A DNA stretch of 64,000 bases from Actinomycetota bacterium (GTDB lineage Bacteria > Actinomycetota > Acidimicrobiia > Acidimicrobiales > Iamiaceae), in NCBI GenBank assembly GCA_019639075.1, contig JAHBSO010000005.1, positions 1 to 64,000 on the forward strand, written 5' to 3'. The notes below the pieces were generated by a model, which saw only the letters and a list, made by a program, of their open reading frames with translations, did not search any database and was not told the origin of the DNA. The stretch's first letter is position 1; every line of letters begins with the position of its first letter. A program made the translations under genes and the position numbers. Shown here in pieces: positions 1 to 9,318 of this stretch.

Positions 1-3
1 CCG

Positions 4-1455
4 CTAGATCCTCCACTTCTCCTGGACCCGACCCGGGTCGAACCACCTAGTTCCGGGCTGCGCCGGGAGCACCACCACGGACTCCAGGAAGCGGCCGATG
101 ATGGCGCGCCGCTCGTCCAAGTTCATGTTGACCCAAGCGGTTCCCAGCTCTGATGGAGCGATGCCGAAGTCGACCGGGACGGGGAGGTCCGCCAGAGCCG
201 ACGTCAGCCTTCCGCGCTCGGCGTCGAGTACCTCGCGTGCGGCCTTCCAGTCGGCTGACGACAGACCACCAGCGGCCCAGGTTCCGGCGAGCTCGGCCGA
301 CCGGGATTCGAGCGCTGCGAGGTCGGCGACGATCTGCTCCCGATCATCGGTTCCACCCTTCGCGAGTGCGGCCAGGAAGTCGGGTTGTGCCAGCTTGTCG
401 AGGAGGAGCTCGGAGACGTAGTTCTCGAGGTCGGCGGCCAAGATCCCGATGCCGGCGCAGCCGCCACGCTCACGAGGGGGACAGAGGTAGGAGGGTTGCC
501 GTCCACCAGCGCGAGACCTTCGTTGCTGAGCGACCAGCGCGGCACCGCATCGGCCACATCGGGCGACACCGCCGGTCAGTAGGTACCGACGACCGGACCG
601 CTGCCGACGTCGGGAGGATCGGTGGTACGTCGTGCCGTCGGGTCGAGACACGTTCACGGGACCGTCCAGAACGGCGCACACCTGACGCCACATCGACACC
701 GGGAGGATCGGCGTCCAGGTGCCTTCACCGACGACCTCGCCGCGGTGCACGCGCAGGCCGGCGAGGGTGGGGCGGGTGACTGTGGAGCGGACCGTCGTCG
801 CGGCCCAGCGGCCACCGCGGGCAGTAGGGACACCGCGCTCGGAGAGGTCGGCGGCGATGCGTGTGAGCGACCAGCCGGCGAGGACTCGGTCCGCCATCTC
901 GCGGATGACGTCGGCCTCGGCCTCGTTGACGATGAGCACCTTCCTGCCGTTGTCGTCGGTGGAGCGGTCGTACCCGTAGGACGGTCCGCCAGGCGGACGT
1001 CCCTCGGCGGCGAGGGTGTCGAGTCGCTCGACCACGCGAGCGCGTAGCCGCTCTACTTCCTCGGCGTCGACGGCGGCCAGGATTCGACCGACGAGGCGGG
1101 AGCCGCGGACAGGGATCGGCGACCCGCGGTAGGCGTGGACCTCCTCGATACCGGCGAGCGAGAGGGTGACGAGCGCCTCCTCCCACTCCGCCGGTTGGCG
1201 CGTGAACCTCGACTGCTCGGCGACGACCACGCCGTCGACCTCACCGCGGCGGACGGCGTCGAGGAGAGCGTGGTAACCGGGTCGGTGGGTCCCCGGATCG
1301 GCGGCGGAAAGGTCGTTGTCGGCGTAGTGGACGACGGTGGCGTCGGGCCACGTCTTCGCGGCGTACGCGGTTGCCTTCTTCCGCTGCTGCTCGGTCCCTT
1401 CGGCTCGGCCGTCGGCGTCTCGGCTGATCCGTGCGTAGGTGGCAATCGTGACCAT
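4..1455 (-). CDS. Large serine recombinase (site-specific integrase)
   Basis: Site-specific integrase of the large serine recombinase family, which moves phages and integrative elements by a phosphoserine mechanism. About 483 residues, a normal length. The N-terminal catalytic domain (about 1-140) opens with YARIS, containing the expected catalytic serine and arginine, followed by the conserved region ending QSRFTR. A recombinase domain follows (about 150-265), then a zinc ribbon with four cysteines (about residues 300, 303, 325 and 333) and a helical C-terminal part. I chose the ATG at 1455; a TTG three codons upstream is possible. Its 5' end lies 13 bases from the stop of a truncated cpaF fragment on the same strand, so it is the first gene inside an inserted element that continues beyond position 1. 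It may be read from the pilus operon promoter. Confidence 0.93.
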   Translation of the reverse strand: MVTIATYARISRDADGRAEGTEQQRKKATAYAAKTWPDATVVHYADNDLSAADPGTHRPGYHALLDAVRRGEVDGVVVAEQSRFTRQPAEWEEALVTLSLAGIEEVHAYRGSPIPVRGSRLVGRILAAVDAEEVERLRARVVERLDTLAAEGRPPGGPSYGYDRSTDDNGRKVLIVNEAEADVIREMADRVLAGWSLTRIAADLSERGVPTARGGRWAATTVRSTVTRPTLAGLRVHRGEVVGEGTWTPILPVSMWRQVCAVLDGPVNVSRPDGTTYHRSSRRRQRSGRRYLLTGGVARCGRCGAALVAQQRRSRAGGRQPSYLCPPRERGGCAGIGILAADLENYVSELLLDKLAQPDFLAALAKGGTDDREQIVADLAALESRSAELAGTWAAGGLSSADWKAAREVLDAERGRLTSALADLPVPVDFGIAPSELGTAWVNMNLDERRAIIGRFLESVVVLPAQPGTRWFDPGRVQEKWRI

Positions 1456-1463
1456 GACCGACA

Positions 1464-1474
1464 AGGTACTACCT
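1464..1474. other. Candidate attachment-site junction with short palindrome
   Basis: AGGTACTACCT is an inverted repeat of five-base arms around one base. It lies exactly between the recombinase start and the point where cpaF homology ends (about 1475-1480). Large serine integrases recombine at short sites with inverted arms next to the integrase gene, so this is a candidate half of attL or attR. The other end of the element is outside the window, so the core cannot be defined. Confidence 0.4.
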
Positions 1475-1768
1475 AAACAAGACCTCAGTCGGGCCGTTGA
1501 TCATGATCTCCCACACGTCGTCGTCGGCGAGGAGGGGAGCGAGCGGGCCGTAGCCGGTGAGGTTGCGCAGGGCCCGGTCGACGATCCGGTCGGGCTCGGC
1601 GAGGTCGAACGCGCGGATCCCGCGCTTGTGGTCGACGGACCACTGCTCGACCGTCTCGCGCACCAGCCCGGCCAGCGCGTCCGGGTCGTCGTCGGCGTCG
1701 AGCGCGAGCTCGCGGGCGCGGGTCTGCACGATCCGCTCGATCTCCTCGAGGGGCGACGGCTCGGTCAC
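1469..1768 (-). pseudogene. cpaF: 5' fragment of cpaF/tadA pilus secretion ATPase, split by the integrase element
   Basis: N-terminal fragment (99 codons) of a CpaF/TadA-type hexameric ATPase that powers Flp/Tad pilus assembly. The end of the fragment carries the family hallmark YGPLAPLLADDD followed by EIMINGP. Normal proteins continue for another 300 or more residues with the Walker motifs; here the frame runs into LFR and a TAG stop at the mobile-element junction. The GTG start at 1768 overlaps the stop of the upstream tadZ-like gene by four bases (GTGA), so it was translationally coupled to it. The 3' part should lie at the other end of the inserted element, to the left of the window. Function would be restored only if the element excises. 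Confidence 0.85.
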
Positions 1769-3099
1769 GATCCGGCCTCCGCGTCGGGCAGCTCCGTGTC
1801 GGACCAGTGGCCGAGCTCGCCGGGCCGGATCGGGACGGGATCGGTCGCTTCGCTCGCGGGCTCGTCCCTGGCCCCGAGGCGGTCGAGCAGCTCGAGCACG
1901 GCCCGGCCGGGAGGATCGGCGACCGCGGACGGGAAGCGTCCGAGGTCCCGGTGCACCGCCTCGATCCCGCGGCGCTCGGGCACGTACACCGGACCGACGT
2001 GCGGGTCGGGACGATCGGCCGCGCCGGCGAGGTCGGCGACGACCCGGGTGATCTCGCTGCGGGCCCGGGCCGTGCGGGGCGCCCGGTTGACCACGACGAG
2101 GATGCGCTCGCCGGGTACGCCGAAGGTCCGGAGCTCGTCGAGCAGGCCGACGACGCCGTGGATGCCGGTGATCGTGGGCGTGGCGACGGCGACGACCACG
2201 TCGGCCGACGCGACGACCGTCCTGGCCATGAGGTTGCGATCCTGGAGGTCGAAGGATCCCGTCTCGGCCTCGCCCTCGAGGTCGTCGTCGACGTCGGCGA
2301 CGAGGATGCGCGCCGAGCGGCGGAGCCCGTCGAGCGCGGCCTCGAACGCCCTCGGCCGGACCGACGCCCAGTCCCGCGGCTTGCGGAGGCCCAGCAGGAG
2401 TCGGTAGCGGCGGGGGGCGACGTCGAAGCACGTGGCCCGCACCTGCTCCGGCGTCGGCCGACCCGTGCGGTGGGCCTCCACCAGCTCCTGGACCCCGGGG
2501 ACGACGTCCCGTGCGTCGTGCAGCAGCGCCTGGTGGGCCCGCCGGCACAGGTCGGCGAGGAGCGCGTCCCCGCCGTGGCGAGGATCGTCGGCCAGCCGCT
2601 GGGTCAGCGCGGCGGCGACGGTGGAGCCACCGACCCCCGGACGGCCGGTGACCGCGACGAGCCGGCCCCGCCAGGCCGGGAGGACGTGGAGGCCGGACGG
2701 CCCCGGAGGCTCGGGGGCGTCGTGGAGCGGGTCGATCGGGCGGGCGTGCTCGACCAGCACCCCGAGGAGCCCGGCGCGGTCGAACCCTTCGGGCAGGGTG
2801 GCGACCGCGCCCAGCGCCTCCCAGTCGCGCCCGTCACCGGCCGTGGGGACCACGACCACCGCGATGCCCGCCGCGGCCAGACCGGCGAGCAGGTCCCGGT
2901 CGACCGCGGGCAACCGACCGTCGACGAGGGCGGCGGAGAACGTGCGCCCGCCGGCGGCCCGGGCCCGGACCTCGTCGGCGCCGACGCACTTGACGTACTC
3001 GACCGGGATCGATCCCATGGTCGACCACCGGGACACCTCGGTCGACCACTCCGAGCGGACGTGGGCGAAGCCGAGGACGACGTAGCGGTCGTCGGTCAC
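1765..3099 (-). CDS. CpaE/TadZ-like pilus-localising ATPase
   Basis: About 444 residues: an N-terminal receiver-like region (about 1-125) and a C-terminal MinD/ParA-type ATPase domain. The P-loop at about 151-160 reads TGRPGVGGST, a deviant Walker A lacking the usual lysine. TadZ/CpaE proteins place the Flp pilus machine in the cell, and several are poor ATPases. The GTG start at 3099 overlaps the preceding SAF gene by four bases, and the 3' end overlaps the cpaF fragment in the same way. A generic ParA-like ATPase is the alternative, but the flanking cpaB-like and cpaF genes make the pilus role likely. Confidence 0.8.
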   Translation of the reverse strand: MTDDRYVVLGFAHVRSEWSTEVSRWSTMGSIPVEYVKCVGADEVRARAAGGRTFSAALVDGRLPAVDRDLLAGLAAAGIAVVVVPTAGDGRDWEALGAVATLPEGFDRAGLLGVLVEHARPIDPLHDAPEPPGPSGLHVLPAWRGRLVAVTGRPGVGGSTVAAALTQRLADDPRHGGDALLADLCRRAHQALLHDARDVVPGVQELVEAHRTGRPTPEQVRATCFDVAPRRYRLLLGLRKPRDWASVRPRAFEAALDGLRRSARILVADVDDDLEGEAETGSFDLQDRNLMARTVVASADVVVAVATPTITGIHGVVGLLDELRTFGVPGERILVVVNRAPRTARARSEITRVVADLAGAADRPDPHVGPVYVPERRGIEAVHRDLGRFPSAVADPPGRAVLELLDRLGARDEPASEATDPVPIRPGELGHWSDTELPDAEAGS

Positions 3100-3797
3100 C
3101 GGTCGCCCCCGTCCTCGTCGTCTCCGGGCGCGTCGTCGACCGGGCGGTTGCGGCGCACGACGGTGACGTCGGCCGACCGGATCGCCGACACCGCGTCGGC
3201 CACCGTCGCCGGGTCGTCGCCGGCCACCGTGAGGGTCTGGGTGCCGATCCCGCCGCCGAGGCCACCGTCGTCGCCGTCGTCGACGTGGAGCACGGTGACG
3301 TCGACCAGCACCCGCTCGGTCCCGTCGTCGTCGGTCGCGTAGACGTCGATGCGGTCGCCGGTGCCGAGGGTGCCGGCGACGGCCCACGCCGGGTCGATCG
3401 AGAACGAGAGCTCGAGGGCGGCCGAGCTGCGCTGGTCGACGACGACCGACGACGACTGCACGAGCTCGCCGGGCCCGAGCGGACCGCGGGTGACGGCGCC
3501 GACGAGGTCGCTCGGGTCCCCGAACACCTTCGACCGCAGGCGGTGGGGGAGGTCGGCCTCGGCGAGGGCGAGGTCGTCGGCCGACAGCTCGACCCCGGGG
3601 GCGACGGGGCGGACGGCGACGACGTAGGTCTGTGCCTCGGTCCCGCGGTCGCCGGTGGCGGCCACCCACGTGCCCATGGCCGCGACGGCCACGAGCAGGC
3701 CGCCGAGCGCGGCCCGGCTGCTGGGCAGGCCACGGGGCGGTCCGAGGGTCCGGGTGGCCGGCGGTCGGGCATCTGGCGGGGTGGGGGGCGCGGGCAC
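3096..3797 (-). CDS. SAF-domain Flp pilus assembly protein (CpaB/RcpC-like)
   Basis: About 233 residues with a proline-rich cytoplasmic N-terminus, one membrane helix (about residues 25-47) and an extracytoplasmic SAF domain containing a PVAPGVELSADDLALAEADL segment, as in CpaB/RcpC proteins that help assemble the Flp pilus channel. I chose the GTG at 3797 because AGGAG lies six bases upstream; longer in-frame extensions look like non-coding reading of the promoter region. It is the first gene of a leftward operon (cpaB-like, tadZ-like, cpaF) and is divergent from the small HTH gene at 4076. Confidence 0.8.
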   Translation of the reverse strand: MPAPPTPPDARPPATRTLGPPRGLPSSRAALGGLLVAVAAMGTWVAATGDRGTEAQTYVVAVRPVAPGVELSADDLALAEADLPHRLRSKVFGDPSDLVGAVTRGPLGPGELVQSSSVVVDQRSSAALELSFSIDPAWAVAGTLGTGDRIDVYATDDDGTERVLVDVTVLHVDDGDDGGLGGGIGTQTLTVAGDDPATVADAVSAIRSADVTVVRRNRPVDDAPGDDEDGGDR

Positions 3798-4075
3798 GGA
3801 TGCTCCTGGTATCTGGGTCGCGTGTCGTGTGCGCAGCGGAAACCGTGGGAAACGCCATGAAAGGGACGTGCGCCCGGGGGTGCCGGGTGGGTGAGGGCGC
3901 GGCGTGCCGCCTGCATCGCCGAGGTCCGCCGGTTGTGCTGCCCGGGCAGTATGGACCCCCGAGCCGGCCGCCAAACCTCCGATTTCGGACGGGTGGTGGC
4001 CGGGTCGCGGCGGTGCCGCCGTCGGAATGTGGTCCAGCGCCCATGAAAAAGCGTGAGGTACTAGGCTCCGCAACC
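3798..4075. promoter_or_regulatory. Divergent intergenic region between pilus operon and HTH gene
   Basis: This 278-base gap separates the leftward pilus operon from the rightward HTH gene and must hold both promoters. The stretch at about 4042-4070 is relatively AT-rich and precedes the HTH start. I see no clear consensus boxes or operator and no convincing coding frame. Confidence 0.35.
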
Positions 4076-4306
4076 ATGGCCACCCCGATCACCTGGCTCA
4101 GCACCGCTGACGCCGCGAAGTACCTCGGCATCACGCCGAGGACGCTCTACCGCTTCATCGACGAAGGGCACATCCCGGGCTACCGCTTCGGCCGGGTCAT
4201 CCGCCTCAAGCAGGACGACGTCGACTCGTTCATCGAGAACAGCCGCATCACCCCGGGCACGCTCGACCACCTCTACCCCGAGGTCGTCGGCGACACCCGC
4301 GCCTGA
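4076..4306 (+). CDS. Excisionase-family helix-turn-helix DNA-binding protein
   Basis: A 76-residue protein consisting almost entirely of a MerR-like winged HTH of the excisionase (HTH_17) type: [20 protein letters not shown] followed by the wing region [24 protein letters not shown] (split here for length: [19 protein letters not shown]). Small proteins of this kind are common transcription factors in Actinobacteria, including BldC-like regulators. It is divergent from the pilus operon, so it could regulate it; that is inference. The ATG at 4076 starts the domain cleanly. Its distance from the integrase and its chromosomal setting argue against it being the element's own excisionase. Confidence 0.75.
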   Translation: MATPITWLSTADAAKYLGITPRTLYRFIDEGHIPGYRFGRVIRLKQDDVDSFIENSRITPGTLDHLYPEVVGDTRA

Positions 4307-4313
4307 CCCCAGG

Positions 4314-4847
4314 TCAGATCAGCGCCACGTCGTTGATCGCCGCCAGCGCGACGTAGCAGTCGCTGCCCGTCCCTCCCCGGACCGTCGCCAGGTCCCGACC
4401 CGCGGCTCGCAGTCGGCCGGGGACCCGGTCGCCGCCCACCGTGTAGATCGCCACCGTCGGTCGATCGATCGCCAGCTCGACCAGCAGCGCGTGCAGGGTC
4501 GCGGTCCGGCGATCGCGCCGGTCCCCGTCGGTGGAGCGCGCCCCCGGTTCCGGGCGGATCCCGGTGACGGCCGCCAGCGGGACGTAGGTCAGGTCGCCCC
4601 CGGGACCGACGAGGCCGAGGTGGTCGGCCCCGAGCGACCGGACCGTCCCCCGCAGGAGGCGACCGGCCCGGGTGTGCAGCGCGACCGGTGCCCGCCGCTC
4701 GGCCAGGTCGACGAGGACGCCGGCGAAGGTGCCCTCCTCGCCGGCCTGGGCGAGCAGCGACCGCTGCCGCCGTCGGGCCGACGCGGCCTCCTCGGCCCGG
4801 GTCCGGTCGGTGAGCTCGCGGAGCTCGCGGTCGTTCGGTGGCGCCAT
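4314..4847 (-). CDS. Conserved hypothetical protein with an Sm-like beta-barrel region
   Basis: About 177 residues from the ATG at 4847; a GTG at 4880 is a longer alternative. Residues 1-40 are highly charged and probably helical. After them comes a pattern of short strands ([19 protein letters not shown], then [12 protein letters not shown]) that resembles an LSm/Hfq-like fold as found in several actinobacterial proteins of unknown function. A second strand-rich part repeats a similar pattern ([16 protein letters not shown]). I do not recognise the family. It is convergent with the HTH gene (7 bases apart) and divergent from phoH. Confidence 0.6.
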   Translation of the reverse strand: MAPPNDRELRELTDRTRAEEAASARRRQRSLLAQAGEEGTFAGVLVDLAERRAPVALHTRAGRLLRGTVRSLGADHLGLVGPGGDLTYVPLAAVTGIRPEPGARSTDGDRRDRRTATLHALLVELAIDRPTVAIYTVGGDRVPGRLRAAGRDLATVRGGTGSDCYVALAAINDVALI

Positions 4848-4944
4848 GGCCGCAGCATGGCCGGCGTGCCCCGCGGTCAAACCGTCTCACCGCCGGAGCC
4901 GGGTGGAGCGGTACGATTGCGGCGCTCCCACCGAAAGCCCGTCC

Positions 4945-5906
<962 letters not shown>

Positions 5907-5910
<4 letters not shown>

Positions 5911-6467
5911 GCCAGCCGACCCCGCCCGCGGCGAGACCCCGGAGGCCGAGGGCCGACGAAGGCACGCTCGAGGTGTTCGTGGCCGACGAGCAGTCCGACG
6001 CCGAGGTCGACCTCGTCCGCTGGGAGGCCCTGGCCCGCTCGGTCCTCCTCGCCGAGGGCGCCGGCGGCGACGCCGAGCTGTCGCTGCTCTTCGTGGACGA
6101 GGCGACGATCGCCCGGCTCAACGAGACGTTCATGGGCAAGCAGGGGCCGACCGACGTGCTGGCGTTCCCGATCGATGCCGAGGAGGACCTCGGCACCGGC
6201 CGGTCGCCGGACGGCGGCACCGCCGGCCCCGATCGCGACCCGGGGGGCGACGTGCCGTTGCTGCTCGGCGACGTCGTGATCTGCCCGACCGTCGCCGCCC
6301 GCAACGCGCCGGCCCACGCCGGCACCTACGACGACGAGCTGGCCCTCCTGATCGTGCACGGGATCCTCCACGTGCTCGGCCACGACCACGCGACCCCCGA
6401 GGAGACCGAGGTGATGCAGGCCCGCGAACGCGAGCTGCTCGACCGGTTCCACCGGTCCCCCCGGTGA
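5907..6467 (+). CDS. ybeY: Endoribonuclease YbeY (rRNA maturation factor)
   Basis: Single-strand endoribonuclease needed for 16S rRNA 3'-end processing and ribosome quality control. About 186 residues. The zinc-binding signature [11 protein letters not shown] sits at residues 151-161, preceded by the conserved [18 protein letters not shown] segment. Residues about 95-115 form an acidic and glycine-rich insertion common in actinobacterial versions. The TTG start at 5907 overlaps the phoH stop and has GGGGGGA upstream. The stop overlaps the next gene by four bases (GTGA). Confidence 0.93.
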
Positions 6468-7795
6468 GCGCCACCGTGCTCGCCGCCGAGCTGGGCACCA
6501 CCGACGTCTGGATGGCGGTCGCCATCGTGGCGTTGACCTTGCTGTCGGTCTTCACCGCCATGGCCGAGACGTCGCTGCTGCGGATCTCGAAGGCCAAGGC
6601 CAAGTCCCTCGTCGAGGAGGGCAAGCCGGGCGCCGTCGCGCTCCAGGAGCTCGTCGAGTCCCCGGAGCGGTGGCTCAACGCGCTGCTGCTCGTCGTCCTC
6701 GTCAGCCAGATCGTCCAGGCGTCGCTCACCGGTGTGCTCGCCGGGAACCTGTTCGGGGCGAAGGGCGTGATCATCGGCGTCGCCCTCAACGTGTCGGTCA
6801 TGTACGTCCTCGCCGAGACCGCGCCGAAGACGTGGGCGATCCAGCACACCGAGAGCACCGCGCTGCGTTGCGCCCGCCCGGTGAAGCTCCTGGCGAACTT
6901 CGCGCCGCTGCGGCTGCTCGCGCAGATGTACATCGTCATCACCAACGTGATCCTCCCGGGCAAGGGCCTGAAGGAGGGTCCGTACGTCTCCGAGGAGGAG
7001 CTGCTGGCCATGGCCGCGGAGGCGGCCGAGGCGCAGTCGATCGAGGCCGACGAGGCGAGGCTGATCGAGTCCATCATCGAGTTCGGCGACACCGTCGTGC
7101 GCGAGGTCATGGTGCCGCGGCCCGACATGGTCACCGTCGCCCACGACTTCCGGGTCGCCGACGTGATGGAGGTCGTGCTCCTCAACGGCTACAGCCGGGT
7201 GCCGGTGCTCGGCGAGGGCATCGACGACATCATCGGCCTGGTCTTCGCCAAGGACCTCATGCGGGCCGAGCGCGACGGGCGGGAGGCCGAGCCGGTCTCC
7301 GCGCTGGTGCGACCGGCGCGGGCGGTCCCGGAGACCAAACCGGTGTCGGAGCTGCTGCGGGAGATGCAGTCCGAGCAGTTCCACATGGCGGTGGTCATCG
7401 ACGAGTACGGCGGCACCGCCGGTCTGGTCACGTTGGAGGACCTCATCGAGGAGCTCGTGGGCGACATCGTCGACGAGTTCGACGTCGAGGACGCCCGGGT
7501 CGAGCCGACGCCCGACGGTGGGGCCCGCGTCAGCGGCAGCCTGACGATCGGTGACGCCAACGACCTGCTCGGGCTCGACCTGCCCGAGGGCGAGTTCGAC
7601 ACGATCAGCGGGCTGGTGCTCGACGAGCTCGGCCGGCTCGCGGTGGTGGGCGACGTGGCCGAGTGCGCGGGCGCCCGGCTGACCGTCGAGCGGGTGCAGG
7701 GCCGGCGCATCATGCGGGTGCGGATCGACCCGGTCGAGACGGAGCCGGCCTCCACGGGGCCGACCGACGCCGGGGCGGACGGCGAGTCGTCGTGA
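6464..7795 (+). CDS. CNNM/CorC-HlyC family membrane protein (DUF21 plus CBS domains)
   Basis: About 443 residues. The N-terminal DUF21 membrane domain has four hydrophobic segments (about residues 10-150), followed by a CBS pair (about 215-340, with [12 protein letters not shown] and [20 protein letters not shown]), and a C-terminal CorC/HlyC domain (about 355-425). Members are linked to magnesium or cobalt efflux and are conserved between ybeY and era in Actinobacteria. The GTG start overlaps ybeY by four bases, and the stop overlaps era by four bases. The exact transport role is not shown by sequence. Confidence 0.9.
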   Translation: MSATVLAAELGTTDVWMAVAIVALTLLSVFTAMAETSLLRISKAKAKSLVEEGKPGAVALQELVESPERWLNALLLVVLVSQIVQASLTGVLAGNLFGAKGVIIGVALNVSVMYVLAETAPKTWAIQHTESTALRCARPVKLLANFAPLRLLAQMYIVITNVILPGKGLKEGPYVSEEELLAMAAEAAEAQSIEADEARLIESIIEFGDTVVREVMVPRPDMVTVAHDFRVADVMEVVLLNGYSRVPVLGEGIDDIIGLVFAKDLMRAERDGREAEPVSALVRPARAVPETKPVSELLREMQSEQFHMAVVIDEYGGTAGLVTLEDLIEELVGDIVDEFDVEDARVEPTPDGGARVSGSLTIGDANDLLGLDLPEGEFDTISGLVLDELGRLAVVGDVAECAGARLTVERVQGRRIMRVRIDPVETEPASTGPTDAGADGESS

Positions 7796-8631
7796 GGTCC
7801 GGGTTCGTCACCCTGGTCGGACGGCCCAACGTCGGCAAGAGCACGCTCCTCAACTCGGTGCTCGGCCAGAAGGTCACGATCGTCTCCGACAAGCCGCAGA
7901 CCACGCGCACCCAGGTGCGCGGGGTGCTGTCGCGGCCCGACGCGCAGGTGGTGTTCGTCGACACCCCGGGCATCCACAAGCCGCGGACCCTGCTGGGGGA
8001 GCGGTTGAACGACACCGCGACCGACGCGATCGGCGACGTCGACGTGGTCTGCCTCGTGCTCGACGCCACCGCACCGGTGGGTCGCGGGGACCAGTGGGTC
8101 GCGTCCCGGGTGCCGCGGGACGCGATCGTCGTCGTCAACAAGACCGACCTCGCCCCGCCCGAGGCGGTGCTGGCCCAGCTGGCCGCCGCGGCCGAGCTCG
8201 ACAACGGCGACGAGTACTTCCCGGTGTCGGCCCGCACCGGTGACGGCGTGCCCGAGCTGGTCGACGCGATCGTCGCCCGGCTCCCCGAGGGGCCGGCGTA
8301 CTACCCCGACGACATGGTCACCGACGTGCCCGAGGCGTTCTGGGTGGCCGAGCTGGTGCGCGAGCAGCTCCTCGCGGTGACCCGCGACGAGGTGCCGCAC
8401 TCGGTGGCCACCCGGGTGACCGAGTGGGAGTGGCCCCGGATCCGCTGCGAGATCCTGGTCGAGCGCGAGTCCCAGAAGGGGATCGTGATCGGGAGGAAGG
8501 GCTCGGTGCTCAAGCAGGTGGGCATCGCCGTGCGCGAGCAGCTGCCCCCGGGCGCGTACCTGGAGCTGTTCGTGAAGGTCGACAAGGACTGGCAGCGACG
8601 CCCCCGGGCCCTGGAGCGTCTCGGCTACTGA
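7792..8631 (+). CDS. era: GTPase Era
   Basis: Ribosome-assembly GTPase that binds the 3' end of 16S rRNA. 279 residues. The G domain has G1 GRPNVGKST near the N-terminus, G3 DTPGIHKP and G4 NKTD, and the C-terminal KH domain contains GIVIGRKGSVLKQVG. The GTG start at 7792 overlaps the previous stop (GTGA). Position after phoH-ybeY-corC fits a ribosome-maturation operon. Confidence 0.95.
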   Translation: MRSGFVTLVGRPNVGKSTLLNSVLGQKVTIVSDKPQTTRTQVRGVLSRPDAQVVFVDTPGIHKPRTLLGERLNDTATDAIGDVDVVCLVLDATAPVGRGDQWVASRVPRDAIVVVNKTDLAPPEAVLAQLAAAAELDNGDEYFPVSARTGDGVPELVDAIVARLPEGPAYYPDDMVTDVPEAFWVAELVREQLLAVTRDEVPHSVATRVTEWEWPRIRCEILVERESQKGIVIGRKGSVLKQVGIAVREQLPPGAYLELFVKVDKDWQRRPRALERLGY

Positions 8632-8679
8632 CGTCCCGGTGGCGAACGTGCGTTCGATCCACCGGGTAGGGTGGCCGCC

Positions 8680-9309
8680 GTGGCCACCACGATGCAGCCC
8701 TCGCTGTTCGACGCCCGATCCGACGTGCCGGTCCTGGGTCCCCTCGCCGACCGGGTCCGGCGGCACGAGCTGACCGACGGCGCGTGGGTCGACGTCCGAC
8801 CCGGCTGGATGTCCGGTTCCGTCGGTCTCTTCGAGCGGCTCCGCGACGACGTGCCGTGGCGCGCCGAGCGTCGGCCCATGTACGACCGCGTCGTCGACGT
8901 GCCCCGGCTGGTCTCGACCTACCACGAGCGCGACGCCTGGCCCGATCCGCTGCTCGGCGCGGCACGCGACGCGCTCGACGAGCAGTACCGGGCCGAGCTC
9001 CCCGAGGGGTTCGCCACGGCGGGGCTCGCGCTCTACCGGGACGGGTCCGACTCGGTGGCCTGGCACGGCGACCGCATCGGCAAGGGCCGGTCGCGCGACA
9101 CGCTCGTGGCCATCGTGTCGCTCGGCGACGTCCGCACGCTGTGCCTGCGGCCCCGGGGTGGCGGGCGGTCCCTGCGGTTCGCGCTGGCGTCCGGCGACCT
9201 CCTCGTCATGGGCGGCTCGTGCCAGCGCACCTGGGAGCACGCCGTACCCAAGGTGCGATCGGCCGGCCCGCGGATGAGCGTGCAGTTCCGCCCCGCGGGC
9301 GTGTGGTGA
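8680..9309 (+). CDS. alkB: AlkB-like 2-oxoglutarate/Fe(II)-dependent dioxygenase
   Basis: About 209 residues, AlkB family of oxidative DNA or RNA demethylases. The iron ligands are visible as the HGD of WHGDR (about residue 129) and the histidine of WEHAVPK, and the 2-oxoglutarate arginine in RMSVQFR near the C-terminus. The substrate loop region RRPMYDRVVDVPRL matches bacterial AlkB relatives. The GTG at 8680 has AGGG eight bases upstream; GTG 8671 and ATG 8692 are alternatives. It stands about 50 bases after era. Confidence 0.88.
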   Translation: MATTMQPSLFDARSDVPVLGPLADRVRRHELTDGAWVDVRPGWMSGSVGLFERLRDDVPWRAERRPMYDRVVDVPRLVSTYHERDAWPDPLLGAARDALDEQYRAELPEGFATAGLALYRDGSDSVAWHGDRIGKGRSRDTLVAIVSLGDVRTLCLRPRGGGRSLRFALASGDLLVMGGSCQRTWEHAVPKVRSAGPRMSVQFRPAGVW

Positions 9310-9318
9310 GCGGCCCCG

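Noticed and set aside
4076-4306. Excisionase partner of the serine integrase
   Set aside because: It lies beyond three host pilus genes from the junction and is therefore chromosomal, although the fold is excisionase-like.
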